From NCBI RefSeq assembly GCF_004681185.1, contig NZ_SRIF01000004.1, forward strand, positions 252,749-303,029: a stretch of 50,281 nt of DNA. Direction: 5' to 3'. The translations under genes and the position numbers were made by a program. Below the pieces are notes generated by a model. The model did not search any database and had not been told where the DNA came from. It saw only the letters and a program-made list of their open reading frames with translations. Source of the stretch: Haloarcula amylovorans. GTDB lineage: Archaea > Halobacteriota > Halobacteria > Halobacteriales > Haloarculaceae. Positions 16,149 to 25,229 of this stretch are shown piece after piece. The first letter of the stretch is position 1. The number at the start of each line of letters is the position of its first letter.

Positions 16149-16265
16149 ATGAGCCACCACGAAGGTATTATCCGATGCCCTGAGTGTGGGGGACGTCCTG
16201 GAAACGTGGCCTTTGACATCGCTACCTGTTCGGAATGTGGACATGAATGGGAGTGTAAACCATAG
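16149..16265 (+). CDS. Zinc-ribbon microprotein (38 aa)
   Basis: 38 residues from ATG 16149. MSHHEGIIRCPECGG, then CSECGHEWECKP: four cysteines in two CxxC pairs (Cys10/13 and Cys28/31) plus a terminal Cys and four His. Likely a zinc ribbon. No recognised family. It sits alone in low-GC sequence, which differs from its neighbours and suggests separate origin or a strong promoter region. Confidence 0.65.
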   Translation: MSHHEGIIRCPECGGRPGNVAFDIATCSECGHEWECKP

Positions 16266-16692
16266 CGACGTTCGTTTTCAGTAACTAGTACCTGAGCTGA
16301 TTTGCCCGTCGGAACGCTCTGTCAGATATAGAAGGGCGAAATACCGCTCCAGTCTTGAACCTATCCGCACTACGTTAGAAATCGCGTGCTGAATACGCAT
16401 GCTCTATCTAACGGCTGTTTCAGCCGCTATCGTGAGCAAGAAACGGATGTAGGAGAGAGTCCGTACTAGCCAGTGCCCAGAAAGCGTCTCACTGAACAAG
16501 CTATCCACCGCCAGACCGGAACTCGTCGACTAATGAGTAGTCTGCTGTCGATCCGTTGTTGTGAGATGCAACGGTGGTACTGACGCGATCATCGCACTAG
16601 CCACGCGACCGCTGAGATGGTTCCCAACAGCACGCCATCGCGAGCTATCCGCAGAGTAGCACATTGGGACTGGGTTCGGATACTACGTGCGG
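16266..16692. other. Intergenic region, no gene seen
   Basis: 427 bases with stops in all frames and no convincing ORF. Contains TGCTGAATAC...CTCTATCTAAC at about 16388-16411, resembling motifs at 48735 and 20669 (see findings), and a CGGCTGTTTCAGCCG hairpin near 16412-16426. Confidence 0.35.
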
Positions 16693-17019
16693 TCACTCGG
16701 TGAGACAGTCCGTACACCGGCCGGCACCTGGAACTGTTGCATTCCCACACTTAAGGCAGGTATCGACCGTATTCCCGTGGGATTGCCCCGATACGAGTGT
16801 CTGTCGTAGTCTCTCCAACAGCCCCTGAAGCATAGCTGAATGTACTGGCTGCAAGACGTATAGTCCCCCCGATGACCATGCGTTGCCGCTGTCTACTGAT
16901 GACTCCTCCAATTCCCGACGGTGATGGCCGATGTCGACTGTCGGCAGGCGGATCACAACGTCTCTCGGCTTCGCGACGAGGCCGTTCGCTCTCCGGGATT
17001 CTAACGGACGGTATTGCAT
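16693..17019 (-). CDS. Haloarchaeal hypothetical protein with C-terminal zinc ribbon
   Basis: 108 residues. N-terminal MQYRPLESRRANGLVAKPRDVVIRL, a middle GGLYVLQPVHSAMLQGLLERL helix and a C-terminal knuckle pair CLKCGNATVPGAGRCTDC (Cys87/90 and Cys102/105). The whole layout is one I recall from other haloarchaea, where it is annotated hypothetical. No signal or membrane segment. The helix-plus-ribbon suggests a nucleic-acid or protein adaptor role, which is inference. Transcribed away from the HxlR regulator's 3' side in the same direction, 93 nt downstream. Confidence 0.75.
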   Translation of the reverse strand: MQYRPLESRRANGLVAKPRDVVIRLPTVDIGHHRRELEESSVDSGNAWSSGGLYVLQPVHSAMLQGLLERLRQTLVSGQSHGNTVDTCLKCGNATVPGAGRCTDCLTE

Positions 17020-17112
17020 GGTGGTTTCTGGGCCGCCAGCGTATGTGACTGGAGATCAAATCCGATTGAGTGCAGCTCTATACATACTGACCTCAGCACG
17101 AGGAGAGAGAAC

Positions 17113-17487
17113 TCAGCTACGCGATGTCTCTCGGAGATACGCTTCGCCCCAAGCGTCCATCGCATCGATCACAGGTTCGAGCGACGTACCCTGTTCAGTT
17201 AGCGAATACTCAACCCGAAACGGCTTCTCACTCACGATGGCTCGATTCACGAGGCCATTGTCTTCTAGATCTTCCAGGCTATTTGAGAGGACAGTGCTGG
17301 AAATCGATTCAATCTCCTCTTTGAGCGCGTTGAATCCGAGCGGGCCATGTTCGAGCAGGCGGTGCACAATAACCGGATGCCATTTTTTCCCGATGAGATG
17401 GGTTGTACACGTTACCGTACACCAGTCATCGTCGGCACACCAAGATGCAACGCACTCCTCGTCTTTGTCTTCGCTTGCTCTACTCAT
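17113..17487 (-). CDS. HxlR-family winged-helix regulator
   Basis: 124 residues. HxlR signature: CTVTCTTHLIGKKWHPVIVHRLLEHGPLGFNALKEEI (in pieces), then ISSTVLSNSLEDLEDNGLVNR recognition helix and wing. Extra Cys residues at the N terminus (ECVASWC, WCTVTC) may sense thiol-reactive or oxidising stress, as in HypR-like members. Divergent from the DoxX gene; an inverted repeat in the 153-nt spacer is the likely operator, so it probably controls itself and the DoxX/Rdx pair. Confidence 0.88.
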   Translation of the reverse strand: MSRASEDKDEECVASWCADDDWCTVTCTTHLIGKKWHPVIVHRLLEHGPLGFNALKEEIESISSTVLSNSLEDLEDNGLVNRAIVSEKPFRVEYSLTEQGTSLEPVIDAMDAWGEAYLRETSRS

Positions 17488-17522
17488 TCGTCTCTACGAG
17501 TACTGACAGCAGATCTAATATT

Positions 17523-17540
17523 GTTACGATACTAAGTAAC
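17523..17540. promoter_or_regulatory. Candidate HxlR operator
   Basis: GTTAC-8nt-GTAAC inverted repeat (GTTACGATACTAAGTAAC) between the divergent HxlR and DoxX genes, with the inner ATACTAAGTA matching the TACTnnnAGTA-like symmetry typical of HxlR sites. It lies about 36 nt before the HxlR start. Confidence 0.5.
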
Positions 17541-17640
17541 CATCTCAAAGTGAATGAGGATTATTGAGCTGGTTAGGAAACAGTACCCACTCAGTGCGAG
17601 CTTCGCTGACGCTTATTCGGGTTCTTGGACACTGCCCAAT

Positions 17641-18072
17641 ATGGTGAATGCATATATCGATAATCTCGAGTCAGTCCGGCAGTCTGTCCCGGAGTGGGTT
17701 CAAATCGGGCTTCGTCTCGTCCTCATCGTGCTCGTTGCTAAACCAGCCCTGAGTAAGGTCGTTACCTACGTCCATTCAGTCACATTCTTCGATGCCATTG
17801 GGCTGCCTGCTCCTGCAGCGATGGTCATTGTTGCCGGCCTCATCGAAATCGGAGCGGTTGCACTCCTCCTCGTCGGTACTGGCGAACGACTCGCGGCCAT
17901 CGCACTGATCCCCGTGATGCTCGTGGCGATACTCTACGTTGGACCGGACTGGAAGAACTTCAGCGTCCTTCTGGGCGCGCTGGGGCTCCTCATTTTGACC
18001 ACTGATTTCGACGCTATCTGGCATCTCGTTGCTCGCCGGCGTGGTTACCTCACGCTAACCCGGTCAGGATGA
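17641..18072 (+). CDS. DoxX-family membrane protein
   Basis: 143 residues from ATG 17641; an earlier in-frame ATG at 17554 adds 29 residues of weaker character, so the start is uncertain. Four membrane segments: about 21-38, 52-70, 75-92 and 98-118, with KPALSKVVTYV and the FFDAIGLPAPAAMVIVAGLIEIGAVALLL core (in pieces) typical of DoxX/DoxD-like proteins. Family members link quinone or thiol redox chemistry; exact role unknown. 46 nt upstream of the SelW-like gene, so probably cotranscribed and controlled by the divergent HxlR regulator. Confidence 0.75.
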   Translation: MVNAYIDNLESVRQSVPEWVQIGLRLVLIVLVAKPALSKVVTYVHSVTFFDAIGLPAPAAMVIVAGLIEIGAVALLLVGTGERLAAIALIPVMLVAILYVGPDWKNFSVLLGALGLLILTTDFDAIWHLVARRRGYLTLTRSG

Positions 18073-18118
18073 CCTTGTCATAGCTTTACGGCGATACCCG
18101 TCCGAGGTGAGAGTAAGT

Positions 18119-18367
18119 ATGACCACAGTCGAAATCGAATACTGTGTCCCGTGTGGACTGCTTGAGTCGGCAATCGAAACCCAGACGCAGCTGCTGAACG
18201 AATTCGGCCAAGATCTGGAGGGAGTTACACTAACGCCGGGCCACGGCGGCGTCTTCGTCGTGACTGCCGATGGCGAGGTGATCTGGGACAAGGAGGTCCA
18301 CGGCGGTGACCTTGATTTGGACCTCATCATCGAGGCAATCGACGACCGACTCTCAGCAGAAGCCTAA
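18119..18367 (+). CDS. Rdx family (SelW/SelT-like) thioredoxin-fold protein
   Basis: 82 residues from ATG 18119. VEIEYCVPCGLLESA carries the CxxC redox motif (Cys10, Cys13) at the end of the first strand; GGVFVVTADGEVIWDKEVHGGDLD is the Rdx C-terminal half (in pieces) with the usual Gly-His segment. Cysteine replaces selenocysteine. Rdx proteins are small thiol oxidoreductases of unknown substrate. A GTG four codons earlier is possible but the ATG fits family length. Paired with DoxX. Confidence 0.85.
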   Translation: MTTVEIEYCVPCGLLESAIETQTQLLNEFGQDLEGVTLTPGHGGVFVVTADGEVIWDKEVHGGDLDLDLIIEAIDDRLSAEA

Positions 18368-18533
18368 CCACGGTACGCGATACTCAAACGCTGTCAGGCA
18401 GCGGGGCGTGGGCGTTCTCAGACAGATCCCATGAGATACCCGCTGCTGTCAGCAAATCCCTTGCCAGCAGGTTGTGACCGCCGCCTGTCCCCTATTCCAG
18501 TCGGAATCCAGAATATAAACGACCAAACCACAG

Positions 18534-19478
18534 ATGGACAAATGGCCCCCATCGATGTCGGCCAGCACTGTGACTCGTGGTGCAGCACTCGTTGACGACT
18601 ATCTGTTGCTCTGGGTGCTGCTCTCGGTTGCCGTTGGATTGGGTGTCCCATCCGTGGCTGTGCTCACGCCGTTGTCGACGCCGATTCTCGCCGTCATGAT
18701 CGGTGCGGTCTCGCTGACGCTCGCGCCAGATCGATTCCGTCAGATCCGTGGACGGGCCCTAGTCGTGATTCTCGTCGTTCAGACTGGTATGCCACTACTG
18801 GCGTTCACCATTGCTCGGCTACTCACCCTCAATCCTGCACTCACTGCCGGCTTTGTGGTTCTTGGCGCAGTGACGCCCGAACTCGTGACACCGACGATGA
18901 CCGAACTCAGCGGCGGTGACACCGCGCTGTCCACGGTAGTCCTCGTCGTGGTCGGTCTCGGAACGCTTGTGCTCGTTCCGGGCGTCGTCACCGTGTTGCT
19001 GGGCGAGTCAGTCCCAGTCGAACCGGGACTCATTGTCGAACAGCTGTTGCTCGCGGTAGTCATTCCGATGACGCTCGCCGTCGCGGCCCGGTATCGGTGG
19101 CCCGCTCGCATCGGTCAATACGACGAGTTCTATCCGTCGGTGTCGGGACTCATGGTGATCCTCATCATCGGCATCGTCGCGGCGGCGAACGCCTCGCTCA
19201 TTCGCGATGGCGGGAACATTCTCGTCCTCGTCGCGGCCGGCGCAGTCGTTCTCAATGGTAGTGGGTACGTTGTTGGCTGGCTCGTTAGCTGGCAGTTCCC
19301 GCGGGATGAGCGGATCGCCGCGACGCTGTCGATCGGCATGCGTGACTTCGCCGTTGCCGCCACCCTGCTCGTCGGCGCAGGTTTTCCGACGGCAGCGACA
19401 CTTCCGGCAGTCGTCTTCGGGATCATTGAGATGACGACGAGTGCTGGCCTCGCGAAATGGTTTCGCAGCTCGCAGTGA
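18534..19478 (+). CDS. BASS-family (bile acid:sodium symporter-like) transporter
   Basis: 314 residues, about nine to ten membrane helices. The pattern of two similar halves with helix-breaking motifs (VLGAVTPELVTPTMTELSGGDTALSTVV in pieces; SIGMRDFAVAATLLVG near 265) fits the SBF/BASS fold; the GMRDFAVAA segment is the equivalent of the second crossover motif. Relatives move organic anions, and the sister Acr3 group moves arsenite, but Acr3's conserved Cys is not seen. The start could be the ATG at 18555. Substrate unknown. Confidence 0.75.
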   Translation: MDKWPPSMSASTVTRGAALVDDYLLLWVLLSVAVGLGVPSVAVLTPLSTPILAVMIGAVSLTLAPDRFRQIRGRALVVILVVQTGMPLLAFTIARLLTLNPALTAGFVVLGAVTPELVTPTMTELSGGDTALSTVVLVVVGLGTLVLVPGVVTVLLGESVPVEPGLIVEQLLLAVVIPMTLAVAARYRWPARIGQYDEFYPSVSGLMVILIIGIVAAANASLIRDGGNILVLVAAGAVVLNGSGYVVGWLVSWQFPRDERIAATLSIGMRDFAVAATLLVGAGFPTAATLPAVVFGIIEMTTSAGLAKWFRSSQ

Positions 19479-19620
19479 GTGTTACTCGCAGCCGTGGGCC
19501 TCTGCCTATCCTTCGAGCAGACAGAGAGCACTAGCTACGACGTGAAATAGGTTGAACAAACGAATTACCGTCCATCGCTACAAACGACGGCCGGAAGGAC
19601 CCGAATGATCCCGATGAGCC

Positions 19621-20204
19621 GGTGGCGGTGCAGCGTAGATCTACGAGTTCGAAGGATCGGAATAGTCCGAGACGGTGGTCCTCACGCCCAGCGATGCCAT
19701 CCCGAAGGCGTTCGGCCGAGCGGTGGCCATCGACGGCGACACAGCCATCGTTGGCGCGGACGAGGTCGCCGACGGGTTCGAGCGCAGCGATGGCGACTGG
19801 TCCCTGTCGACCCGCCTTACGGCCGGACCAAAAGACCAGAAATTCGGGCGTCGGTCGACATCGCCTTGATCGGTGCGCCGACCCAGTGGGTTGTCTCCGG
19901 GGACCCCTACGCCGACGCTGCGTTCGTCTTCCATCGATCACGGTCGTCCGGGCCGGAAGTACCGACAGGCTGGAGTCAAACCACGGAACTCGTCGGGTCT
20001 GGTGTCAGTGCATTTGAAATGTTTGGAGAGTCGGTCGCGGTCGACGAGGACGACGCGCTGGTGAGCGCCCCTGGTGACGGCGACAACCCCTCCGGCCAAG
20101 TCGAGTTCACATTCTCTGGTTGCCGCGTCACGGTCACCAGCACCGGGGAGATCACTGCTACCCCAATCGATGACTCTCGACCAACACAAATCATCCAACA
20201 ATGA
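19621..20204 (+). pseudogene. FG-GAP (integrin-alpha-like) repeat protein remnant
   Basis: Pieces of beta-propeller repeats in shifting frames: GGAA-stop-IYEFEGSE-stop-SETVVLTPS, then AFGRAVAIDGDTAIVGA, DIALIGAPTQ, AAFVFHR, and FGESVAVDEDDALVSAPGDG, each matching the FG.sVaidGdtaivGA FG-GAP consensus. At least two nonsense codons and one frameshift (near 19862) interrupt it, and both ends are missing. Such proteins are large secreted or cell-surface adhesin-like proteins in haloarchaea. The final tail is unrelated filler to the stop at 20202-20204. Confidence 0.75.
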
Positions 20205-20299
20205 TGAATGACGCCGTGCAAGCGGGTGCTGTATGGGGAGCAGGACCACCGCGCTCAAAGGCAACGGCTTCCCCGTAAGTCGCTGAAACGGAAAGGTAA

Positions 20300-20437
20300 A
20301 TGCCCGAACGACTCTCGACTGGCATCGACGGCTTGGACGTAGTAATTGAGGGTCGCCACCTCCCGTCCGGAGTAATCTCGTTAGGTGGCCACCTAGCGAT
20401 GGCGTGCGAGATGAGCGCTCTGTATGCAGCCTGGTGA
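20300..20437 (+). pseudogene. RAD55/KaiC-like ATPase N-terminal remnant
   Basis: 45 codons from ATG 20300. MPERLSTGIDGLDVVIEGR matches the start of haloarchaeal RAD55-family ATPases (STGIDGLDevLeGGlP), then PSGVISLGGHLAMACEMSALY where the Walker A region should be. The Walker A lysine is absent and the other 150-200 residues are missing, so it is a 5' fragment. Confidence 0.65.
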
Positions 20438-20900
20438 TCTGAACACCACTGAACTCTAACAAGGTGGTCAGCGGTCAATAAGCACGCGCACCTAACGGGA
20501 ATTACAGACTGCAGTCCGTGAATAGAAAGATGCCATCGTGCTGAACCTTTCCTCTGTATCGGTCACGCCGTTACTGACAGTCACAGAATAGTTCGCAAAG
20601 CCGATACTGCATACAGGTGAGCTACTCACCGGGGGTGCTGATTTTCTCCCTGAGTTCTGTCAGAAATCGGCTGCTGAATAGAGAGGATGTGTAGCAGATC
20701 TCTATCGTGTATCCTCACCCACTCTGCACTGGTTCAGCCGTTCAGTAGAATGACGGATTGAATAACCGAGGTTACTCGGATAGGGGCGTCCGGCAATAAG
20801 AGGTCATGAAGACGTCTAAATGAAACGAGAAAAGTCGTCCTCATAAAGGGGATGTCTGTCGCGCTTGATATCAGATATGTATTTTTCAAGAACATGATTG
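20438..20900. other. Intergenic region upstream of histidine kinase
   Basis: 463 bases without a believable ORF. Contains several loosely repeated CTGAATA/CTCTGTAT-type motifs (20551, 20669) like those at 16388 and 48735, and a GTAGCAGATCTCTATC stretch. Possibly the scar of a lost mobile element. Confidence 0.35.
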
Positions 20901-20908
20901 TATAAACA
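20901..20908 (+). promoter_or_regulatory. TATA box of histidine kinase gene
   Basis: TATAAACA 30-37 nt before the ATG at 20938, in locally AT-rich sequence (about 20871-20910). Fits a transcript starting close to the start codon. Confidence 0.5.
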
Positions 20909-20937
20909 TTTTTCCGCCGTACTATACTATTGCGCGT

Positions 20938-23571
20938 ATGAGTGAACGAGCGGAGGCTTCCGGAACGGCGTTCTGGGAGAACGCCGATGACACCGAAGCC
21001 CTCCGGCGGTATCGGATGCTCGTAAATGCAGTTGACGATGGGATCTACCAACTTGATGCCGAGGGTCAGTTCGTCGCGGTCAACGACGGCATCGTCAAGC
21101 TGACAGGCTACGAGCGCGAGGAACTCCTCGGCGAACACGTCTCGTTACTCCTCGACGACGATAGATCGGCTACTAAACAGCTTCTCACGAATTCCACCAA
21201 TCGAAGCGAACCGTTCGAGTGCCCCGTACGGACTGCCAGGGGTGACCAGGTTCACTGTGAAGTACGGGCGTCCTCGCTCGAAGTGGACGGTGCGGTCCAG
21301 GGAACCGTCGGCATCGTTCGCGAGATTAGCGACTCCAGGCGTCCGGACCAGAGGCTCGATGAATCCGACCAGCGGCCAGACCGCAAGGCGACGAACGAGT
21401 GCGAACGGGAGCTCCGTGAGACGAAACCCCGACTCGAAGTTGCCGCGTCCGCCGGGCTGGTCGGCACTTGGGTCTGGAACGTTCGAGAAGACGCCGTGAC
21501 CGCGGACGAATATATCACCGAACCGTACGGCATGGGCCTAGAGGAGGCCACTGCAGGCGTACCCGTTGAGGAGTTCTTCGCCCTGGTTCACGAGGCGGAC
21601 CAAGAACGGGTGTGGAAACGACTCGACGAAGCGGTCAAGGAGACAGGCGAATTCGAGGCCGAGTACCGCGTCACTACCGCGGACGAAGATACGCGGTGGG
21701 TGATGTCCCGCGGAGAAGTTGAATACGACGACAACGACGAGGCGCTCCAGATGTATGGCGCTACCGCTGACATCACCGAGCGCAAGGAAGCAGAGAGAGA
21801 GCTAAAGAAGGAGATTGCCGATGCCGAGGAGCAACAGCGGCTCTACGAGACAATCATCTCCAGCACGCCCGATCTCATCTACGCCTTCGACCTTGACTAC
21901 CGCTTCACGTTCGCCAACGACGCAGTGCTGGAAATGTGGGGCCGCACTCGCGAAGAGTCCATCGGGAAAACATTGCGGGAGATTGGTTACGAGCCGTGGC
22001 ATGCGGAGATGCACGAGCGCGAAATCGACGAGGTCATCGAGACGAAAGAATCCGTTCGCGGCGAAGTCGCGTTCCCGCACGCTAAGCACGGCCAGCGCAT
22101 CTACGAATATATCTTCGCCCCGGTGCTTGACGACGGGGAAGTCGAAGCCATCGCCGGGACGACGCGTGACGTCACCGAACGCAAACAGGCCGAGGAGGCA
22201 CTCCAGAAGAGCAAAGAACGATTCCGCGCGCTGATCAACGCGAGCTCGGACGTGGTATATCGCATGAGCCCCGATTGGAATGAAATGCACGAACTCGAGG
22301 GCAAAAAGTTCCTCACGGATACGGACGAATCAACCAGCGATTGGGTCGAGAAGTACATTTATCCCGACGACCGGCAGCGGGTCATGGACGCTATCGACGA
22401 GGCGATTCGGACGAAGAGCATCTTCGATCTGGAACACCGGGTGGAGCGGGACGACGGGAGCATCGGCTGGACGTTCTCGCGGGCGGTCCCGATGCTGGAC
22501 GAGGACGACGAAATCGACGAATGGATCGGGATGGCGAGTGACATCACCGACCGAAAGCGGCGCGAGCGAGCTCTCGAGGAGTCGGAGCGTCGGTATCGGA
22601 CGCTCGCCGAAAACTTCCCGAACGGCGCGGTCTCGGTGTACGACGAGGACCTCCGTATCGAACTGGCGCAGGGCTCCGTGTTGGGTGAGACGTTGCCGAG
22701 TCGGAATCAGCTCGAAGGCCGGAGGGTTAGGGAGGTGTACCCCGAGTGCATTCTCGAGGACCTCGAGCCGTTGTTACGGGCCGCCATCGAGGACGGCGAA
22801 ACCGACAGCGACGTGTTCGAGTTCGGCGGCCGAAACTGGCGAGTGTGGGCGACGCCCCTGCGGGACGCGGATGGCGACGTGTTCGCCGGACTGACCTTCG
22901 CGCAGGACATCACCGAGCGGATCGAACGCGAACAGGAACTCGAACTGCGGACCGAGCGCCTCAACCAGTTCGCCAGCATGCTCGCTCATGAGCTCCGCAA
23001 CCCCGTCACCATCGGCCAGATTTACAGCCAACAGTTACCCGACGACACGGACGCAGAGGCGGTTAACTACGTCACCGAGGCGTTCGACCGTCTCGAGGAT
23101 ATAATCGATGTCATGCTGGTGCTAACCCGGGATCATGACGCAATTGGCGAGCGGGAGCCGGTCGCTCTTAATGAGAAGGCCGGGGAAGCGTGGGCTGACG
23201 TGGACGCACCCGACGCCGAACTCAACATCGAGCTAGACAAGACGATACAGGCGGACGAGACGTACATTCGGCATCTGTTCCGGAATCTACTCGAGAATGC
23301 GGTCGAACACGGTGGGTCTGACGTCACGATTACAGTCGGTGAGTTACCGACTGGCTTCTACGTGGCCGATGACGGTGTAGGGATTCCGGCCGAGGAGCGT
23401 GGCACGATCTTCGACGAAGGGTATACGACAGCCGCCGAGAGTGGAGGAACTGGGCTTGGGCTTGCATTCGTTCGCGAGATTGCCGACGTGTACGACTGGA
23501 CGTGTACGGTGACGGAGAGTGCGGCTAACGGGGCACGGTTCGAGTGCACGAATATTGACTCCCACTCATAG
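20938..23571 (+). CDS. Multi-PAS sensor histidine kinase
   Basis: 877 residues, no membrane segment, so a cytosolic sensor. Five PAS-like domains by the recurring DITERK ends: about 25-140, 160-285, 295-420, 425-545 and 550-670. Then HisKA with MLAHELRNPVT (phospho-acceptor His684) and HATPase_c with RNLLENAVEHG (N box), VADDGVGIP (G1), FDEGYTT and GGTGLGLAFVREI (G2). The H, N and G boxes are intact, so kinase activity is expected. No response regulator lies next to it, as is usual for orphan haloarchaeal kinases. Inputs (redox, light, small ligands) cannot be read; no haem-binding motif is evident. Confidence 0.93.
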   Translation: MSERAEASGTAFWENADDTEALRRYRMLVNAVDDGIYQLDAEGQFVAVNDGIVKLTGYEREELLGEHVSLLLDDDRSATKQLLTNSTNRSEPFECPVRTARGDQVHCEVRASSLEVDGAVQGTVGIVREISDSRRPDQRLDESDQRPDRKATNECERELRETKPRLEVAASAGLVGTWVWNVREDAVTADEYITEPYGMGLEEATAGVPVEEFFALVHEADQERVWKRLDEAVKETGEFEAEYRVTTADEDTRWVMSRGEVEYDDNDEALQMYGATADITERKEAERELKKEIADAEEQQRLYETIISSTPDLIYAFDLDYRFTFANDAVLEMWGRTREESIGKTLREIGYEPWHAEMHEREIDEVIETKESVRGEVAFPHAKHGQRIYEYIFAPVLDDGEVEAIAGTTRDVTERKQAEEALQKSKERFRALINASSDVVYRMSPDWNEMHELEGKKFLTDTDESTSDWVEKYIYPDDRQRVMDAIDEAIRTKSIFDLEHRVERDDGSIGWTFSRAVPMLDEDDEIDEWIGMASDITDRKRRERALEESERRYRTLAENFPNGAVSVYDEDLRIELAQGSVLGETLPSRNQLEGRRVREVYPECILEDLEPLLRAAIEDGETDSDVFEFGGRNWRVWATPLRDADGDVFAGLTFAQDITERIEREQELELRTERLNQFASMLAHELRNPVTIGQIYSQQLPDDTDAEAVNYVTEAFDRLEDIIDVMLVLTRDHDAIGEREPVALNEKAGEAWADVDAPDAELNIELDKTIQADETYIRHLFRNLLENAVEHGGSDVTITVGELPTGFYVADDGVGIPAEERGTIFDEGYTTAAESGGTGLGLAFVREIADVYDWTCTVTESAANGARFECTNIDSHS

Positions 23572-23741
23572 CGGAGCTAAGCATTTTCACCATATAACGA
23601 GTGCCATTCCTACGGGAACTCGGTAAGTTGCCCGTACGAATACACTGGTTCTCGTATAGACGGGCAAGGATAAATGCACGCTCTGTACTTAGCGATTGAA
23701 TACGAGCAGAACTGATTCGGACGTCATGCTGTATACGCGCT

Positions 23742-24418
23742 GTGTATCAGAATAGTAACTACCTGGGCAGCGTGATGGTGAAGACCGGGGACACCGACGC
23801 AATGCTCACCGGTCTGACCTATAACTACCCATCGGCACTGCGGCCGCCCCTGCAGGTGATCGGCACCGCGCCTGACGCCGACTACGCTGCCGGTGTCTAC
23901 TGCTCACTTTCAAGAACCGGGTCGTGTTCTGCGCCGACGCAACCGTCAATCAGGACCCGAACGCAGACGTGTTGGAGGAGGTGACTCGCCACACCGCCGA
24001 ACTCGCTCGGCGGTTTAACGTCGAGCCGCGGGCAGCATTACTATCCTACTCCAACTTCGGGAGCGTCGACAACGTTGGCACTCGCAAACCCCGCGAGGCC
24101 GCCCGCCGACTGCGCAAGGATCCCGCGGTCGATTTCTCCGTCGACGGCGAGATGCAGGCAGACACCGCCGTCGTCGAAGAAATGCTCTCGGGGACCTACG
24201 AGTTTTCCGAGTTGGACGATCCGGCGAACGTCCTCGTCTTCCCGAACCTCGAAGCTGGCAACATCGGCTATAAGCTCCTACAGCGACTAGGCGATGCGGA
24301 TGCAGTCGGACCGATGCTCGCCGGGATGGACAAACCCGTTCACGTCCTCCAGCGCGGCGACGAAGTCAAGGATATCGTCAACCTCACTGGCGTCGCCGTT
24401 GTCGACGCACAGCAGTAG
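23742..24418 (+). pseudogene. NADP malic enzyme (MaeB type), phosphotransacetylase-domain remnant
   Basis: Only the C-terminal 225 or so residues of a roughly 750-residue protein remain. NSNYLGSVMVKTGD, LTYNYPSALRPPLQVIG and YAAGVY, then after a one-base deletion near 23900 (the ATG of GVYMLTFKNR has become TG) KNRVVFCADATVNQDP to the natural end KDIVNLTGVAVVDA. This is the phosphate acetyl/butyryltransferase-like regulatory domain of MaeB malic enzymes. The catalytic domain is deleted. The following dicarboxylate transporter suggests the pair once served C4-acid use. Confidence 0.85.
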
Positions 24419-24614
24419 TAACGCGAGCGAGGAGAGCACCGCTTTTGTCCATGGATTGAGTGGGACCGAAGGTCCGGGGAAGCTCCGCTGCCTCGCAGAC
24501 CACGCGAACGGCGACTGCGTCGCCGTGAGCAGTGAGCGGTAGTGTCGAAACGGGCTACCTGATAAAAAAGAGATGGGCGGTGAAGACTTTACCGTTCAGT
24601 GTCAACTAGTCTGT

Positions 24615-25088
24615 ATGTACCGTGTTCTACTTCCCGTCGACACGAACGAATCACGAGCGCGAGCGCAGTCCGAGACCATCCTGGAGCTTCCTGTGGCCGC
24701 CGGCGATATCACCGTCGACGTACTTCACGTTTACGAGAACGTCTCGACGAACGACCCCCAGTGGGCCGCCGGTGAGGAGTTCACCGAGAGCTTCGACGAG
24801 GAGATGGCTGAAACGGTACGCACCACCGACCGCATTCCCTCGTCGGTCGAAACCGCCGTCGACTTGTTCGAGTCGAGTGACTACGAGTTTACTGTTCACG
24901 AACGGAGGGGCGAGCCAGCCGTGGAAATCCTCGAGTTTGCTGCCGGACAGGATAGCGACATGATCATCCTTGGTATCAGCCGACGGTCGCCGGTCGGCAA
25001 AGTGCTGTTTGGCAGCGTCGCACAGGCGGTGATTCTCGAGAGTGACCGGCCGGTGATGGTCGTGCCAGAGCTCTCCTCGGAGTCGTAG
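24615..25088 (+). CDS. UspA-family universal stress protein
   Basis: 157 residues from ATG 24615; an upstream in-frame ATG adds residues foreign to the family. MYRVLLPVD start, VDVLHVYENV second strand, and ATP-binding tail DMIILGISRRSPVGKVLFGSVAQAVILESDRPVMVV (in pieces), the G-2x-G-9x-G(S) motif appearing as GISRRSPVGKVLFGS. Likely an ATP-binding stress modulator in the cytosol. Such proteins often pair with transporters in haloarchaea, and an SLC13 transporter follows at 141 nt. Confidence 0.88.
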   Translation: MYRVLLPVDTNESRARAQSETILELPVAAGDITVDVLHVYENVSTNDPQWAAGEEFTESFDEEMAETVRTTDRIPSSVETAVDLFESSDYEFTVHERRGEPAVEILEFAAGQDSDMIILGISRRSPVGKVLFGSVAQAVILESDRPVMVVPELSSES

Positions 25089-25229
25089 AGGGATCAAAGA
25101 CGATTCAGAGTGAAAGTTCTTGAGAGAGACGCAAGCGGACGCGATTCCATCTGGTCGTCAGACTACCCGTTTCGTGTGTATCGGCACCAACCCACAAAGC
25201 TAAGTTGGCAGCGTTTTGATATTTGAGGC

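Noticed and set aside
18534..19478. Acr3-type arsenite exporter
   Set aside because: Same superfamily and near the arsenic genes, but the conserved Cys and typical Acr3 motifs are absent; BASS is the safer call.
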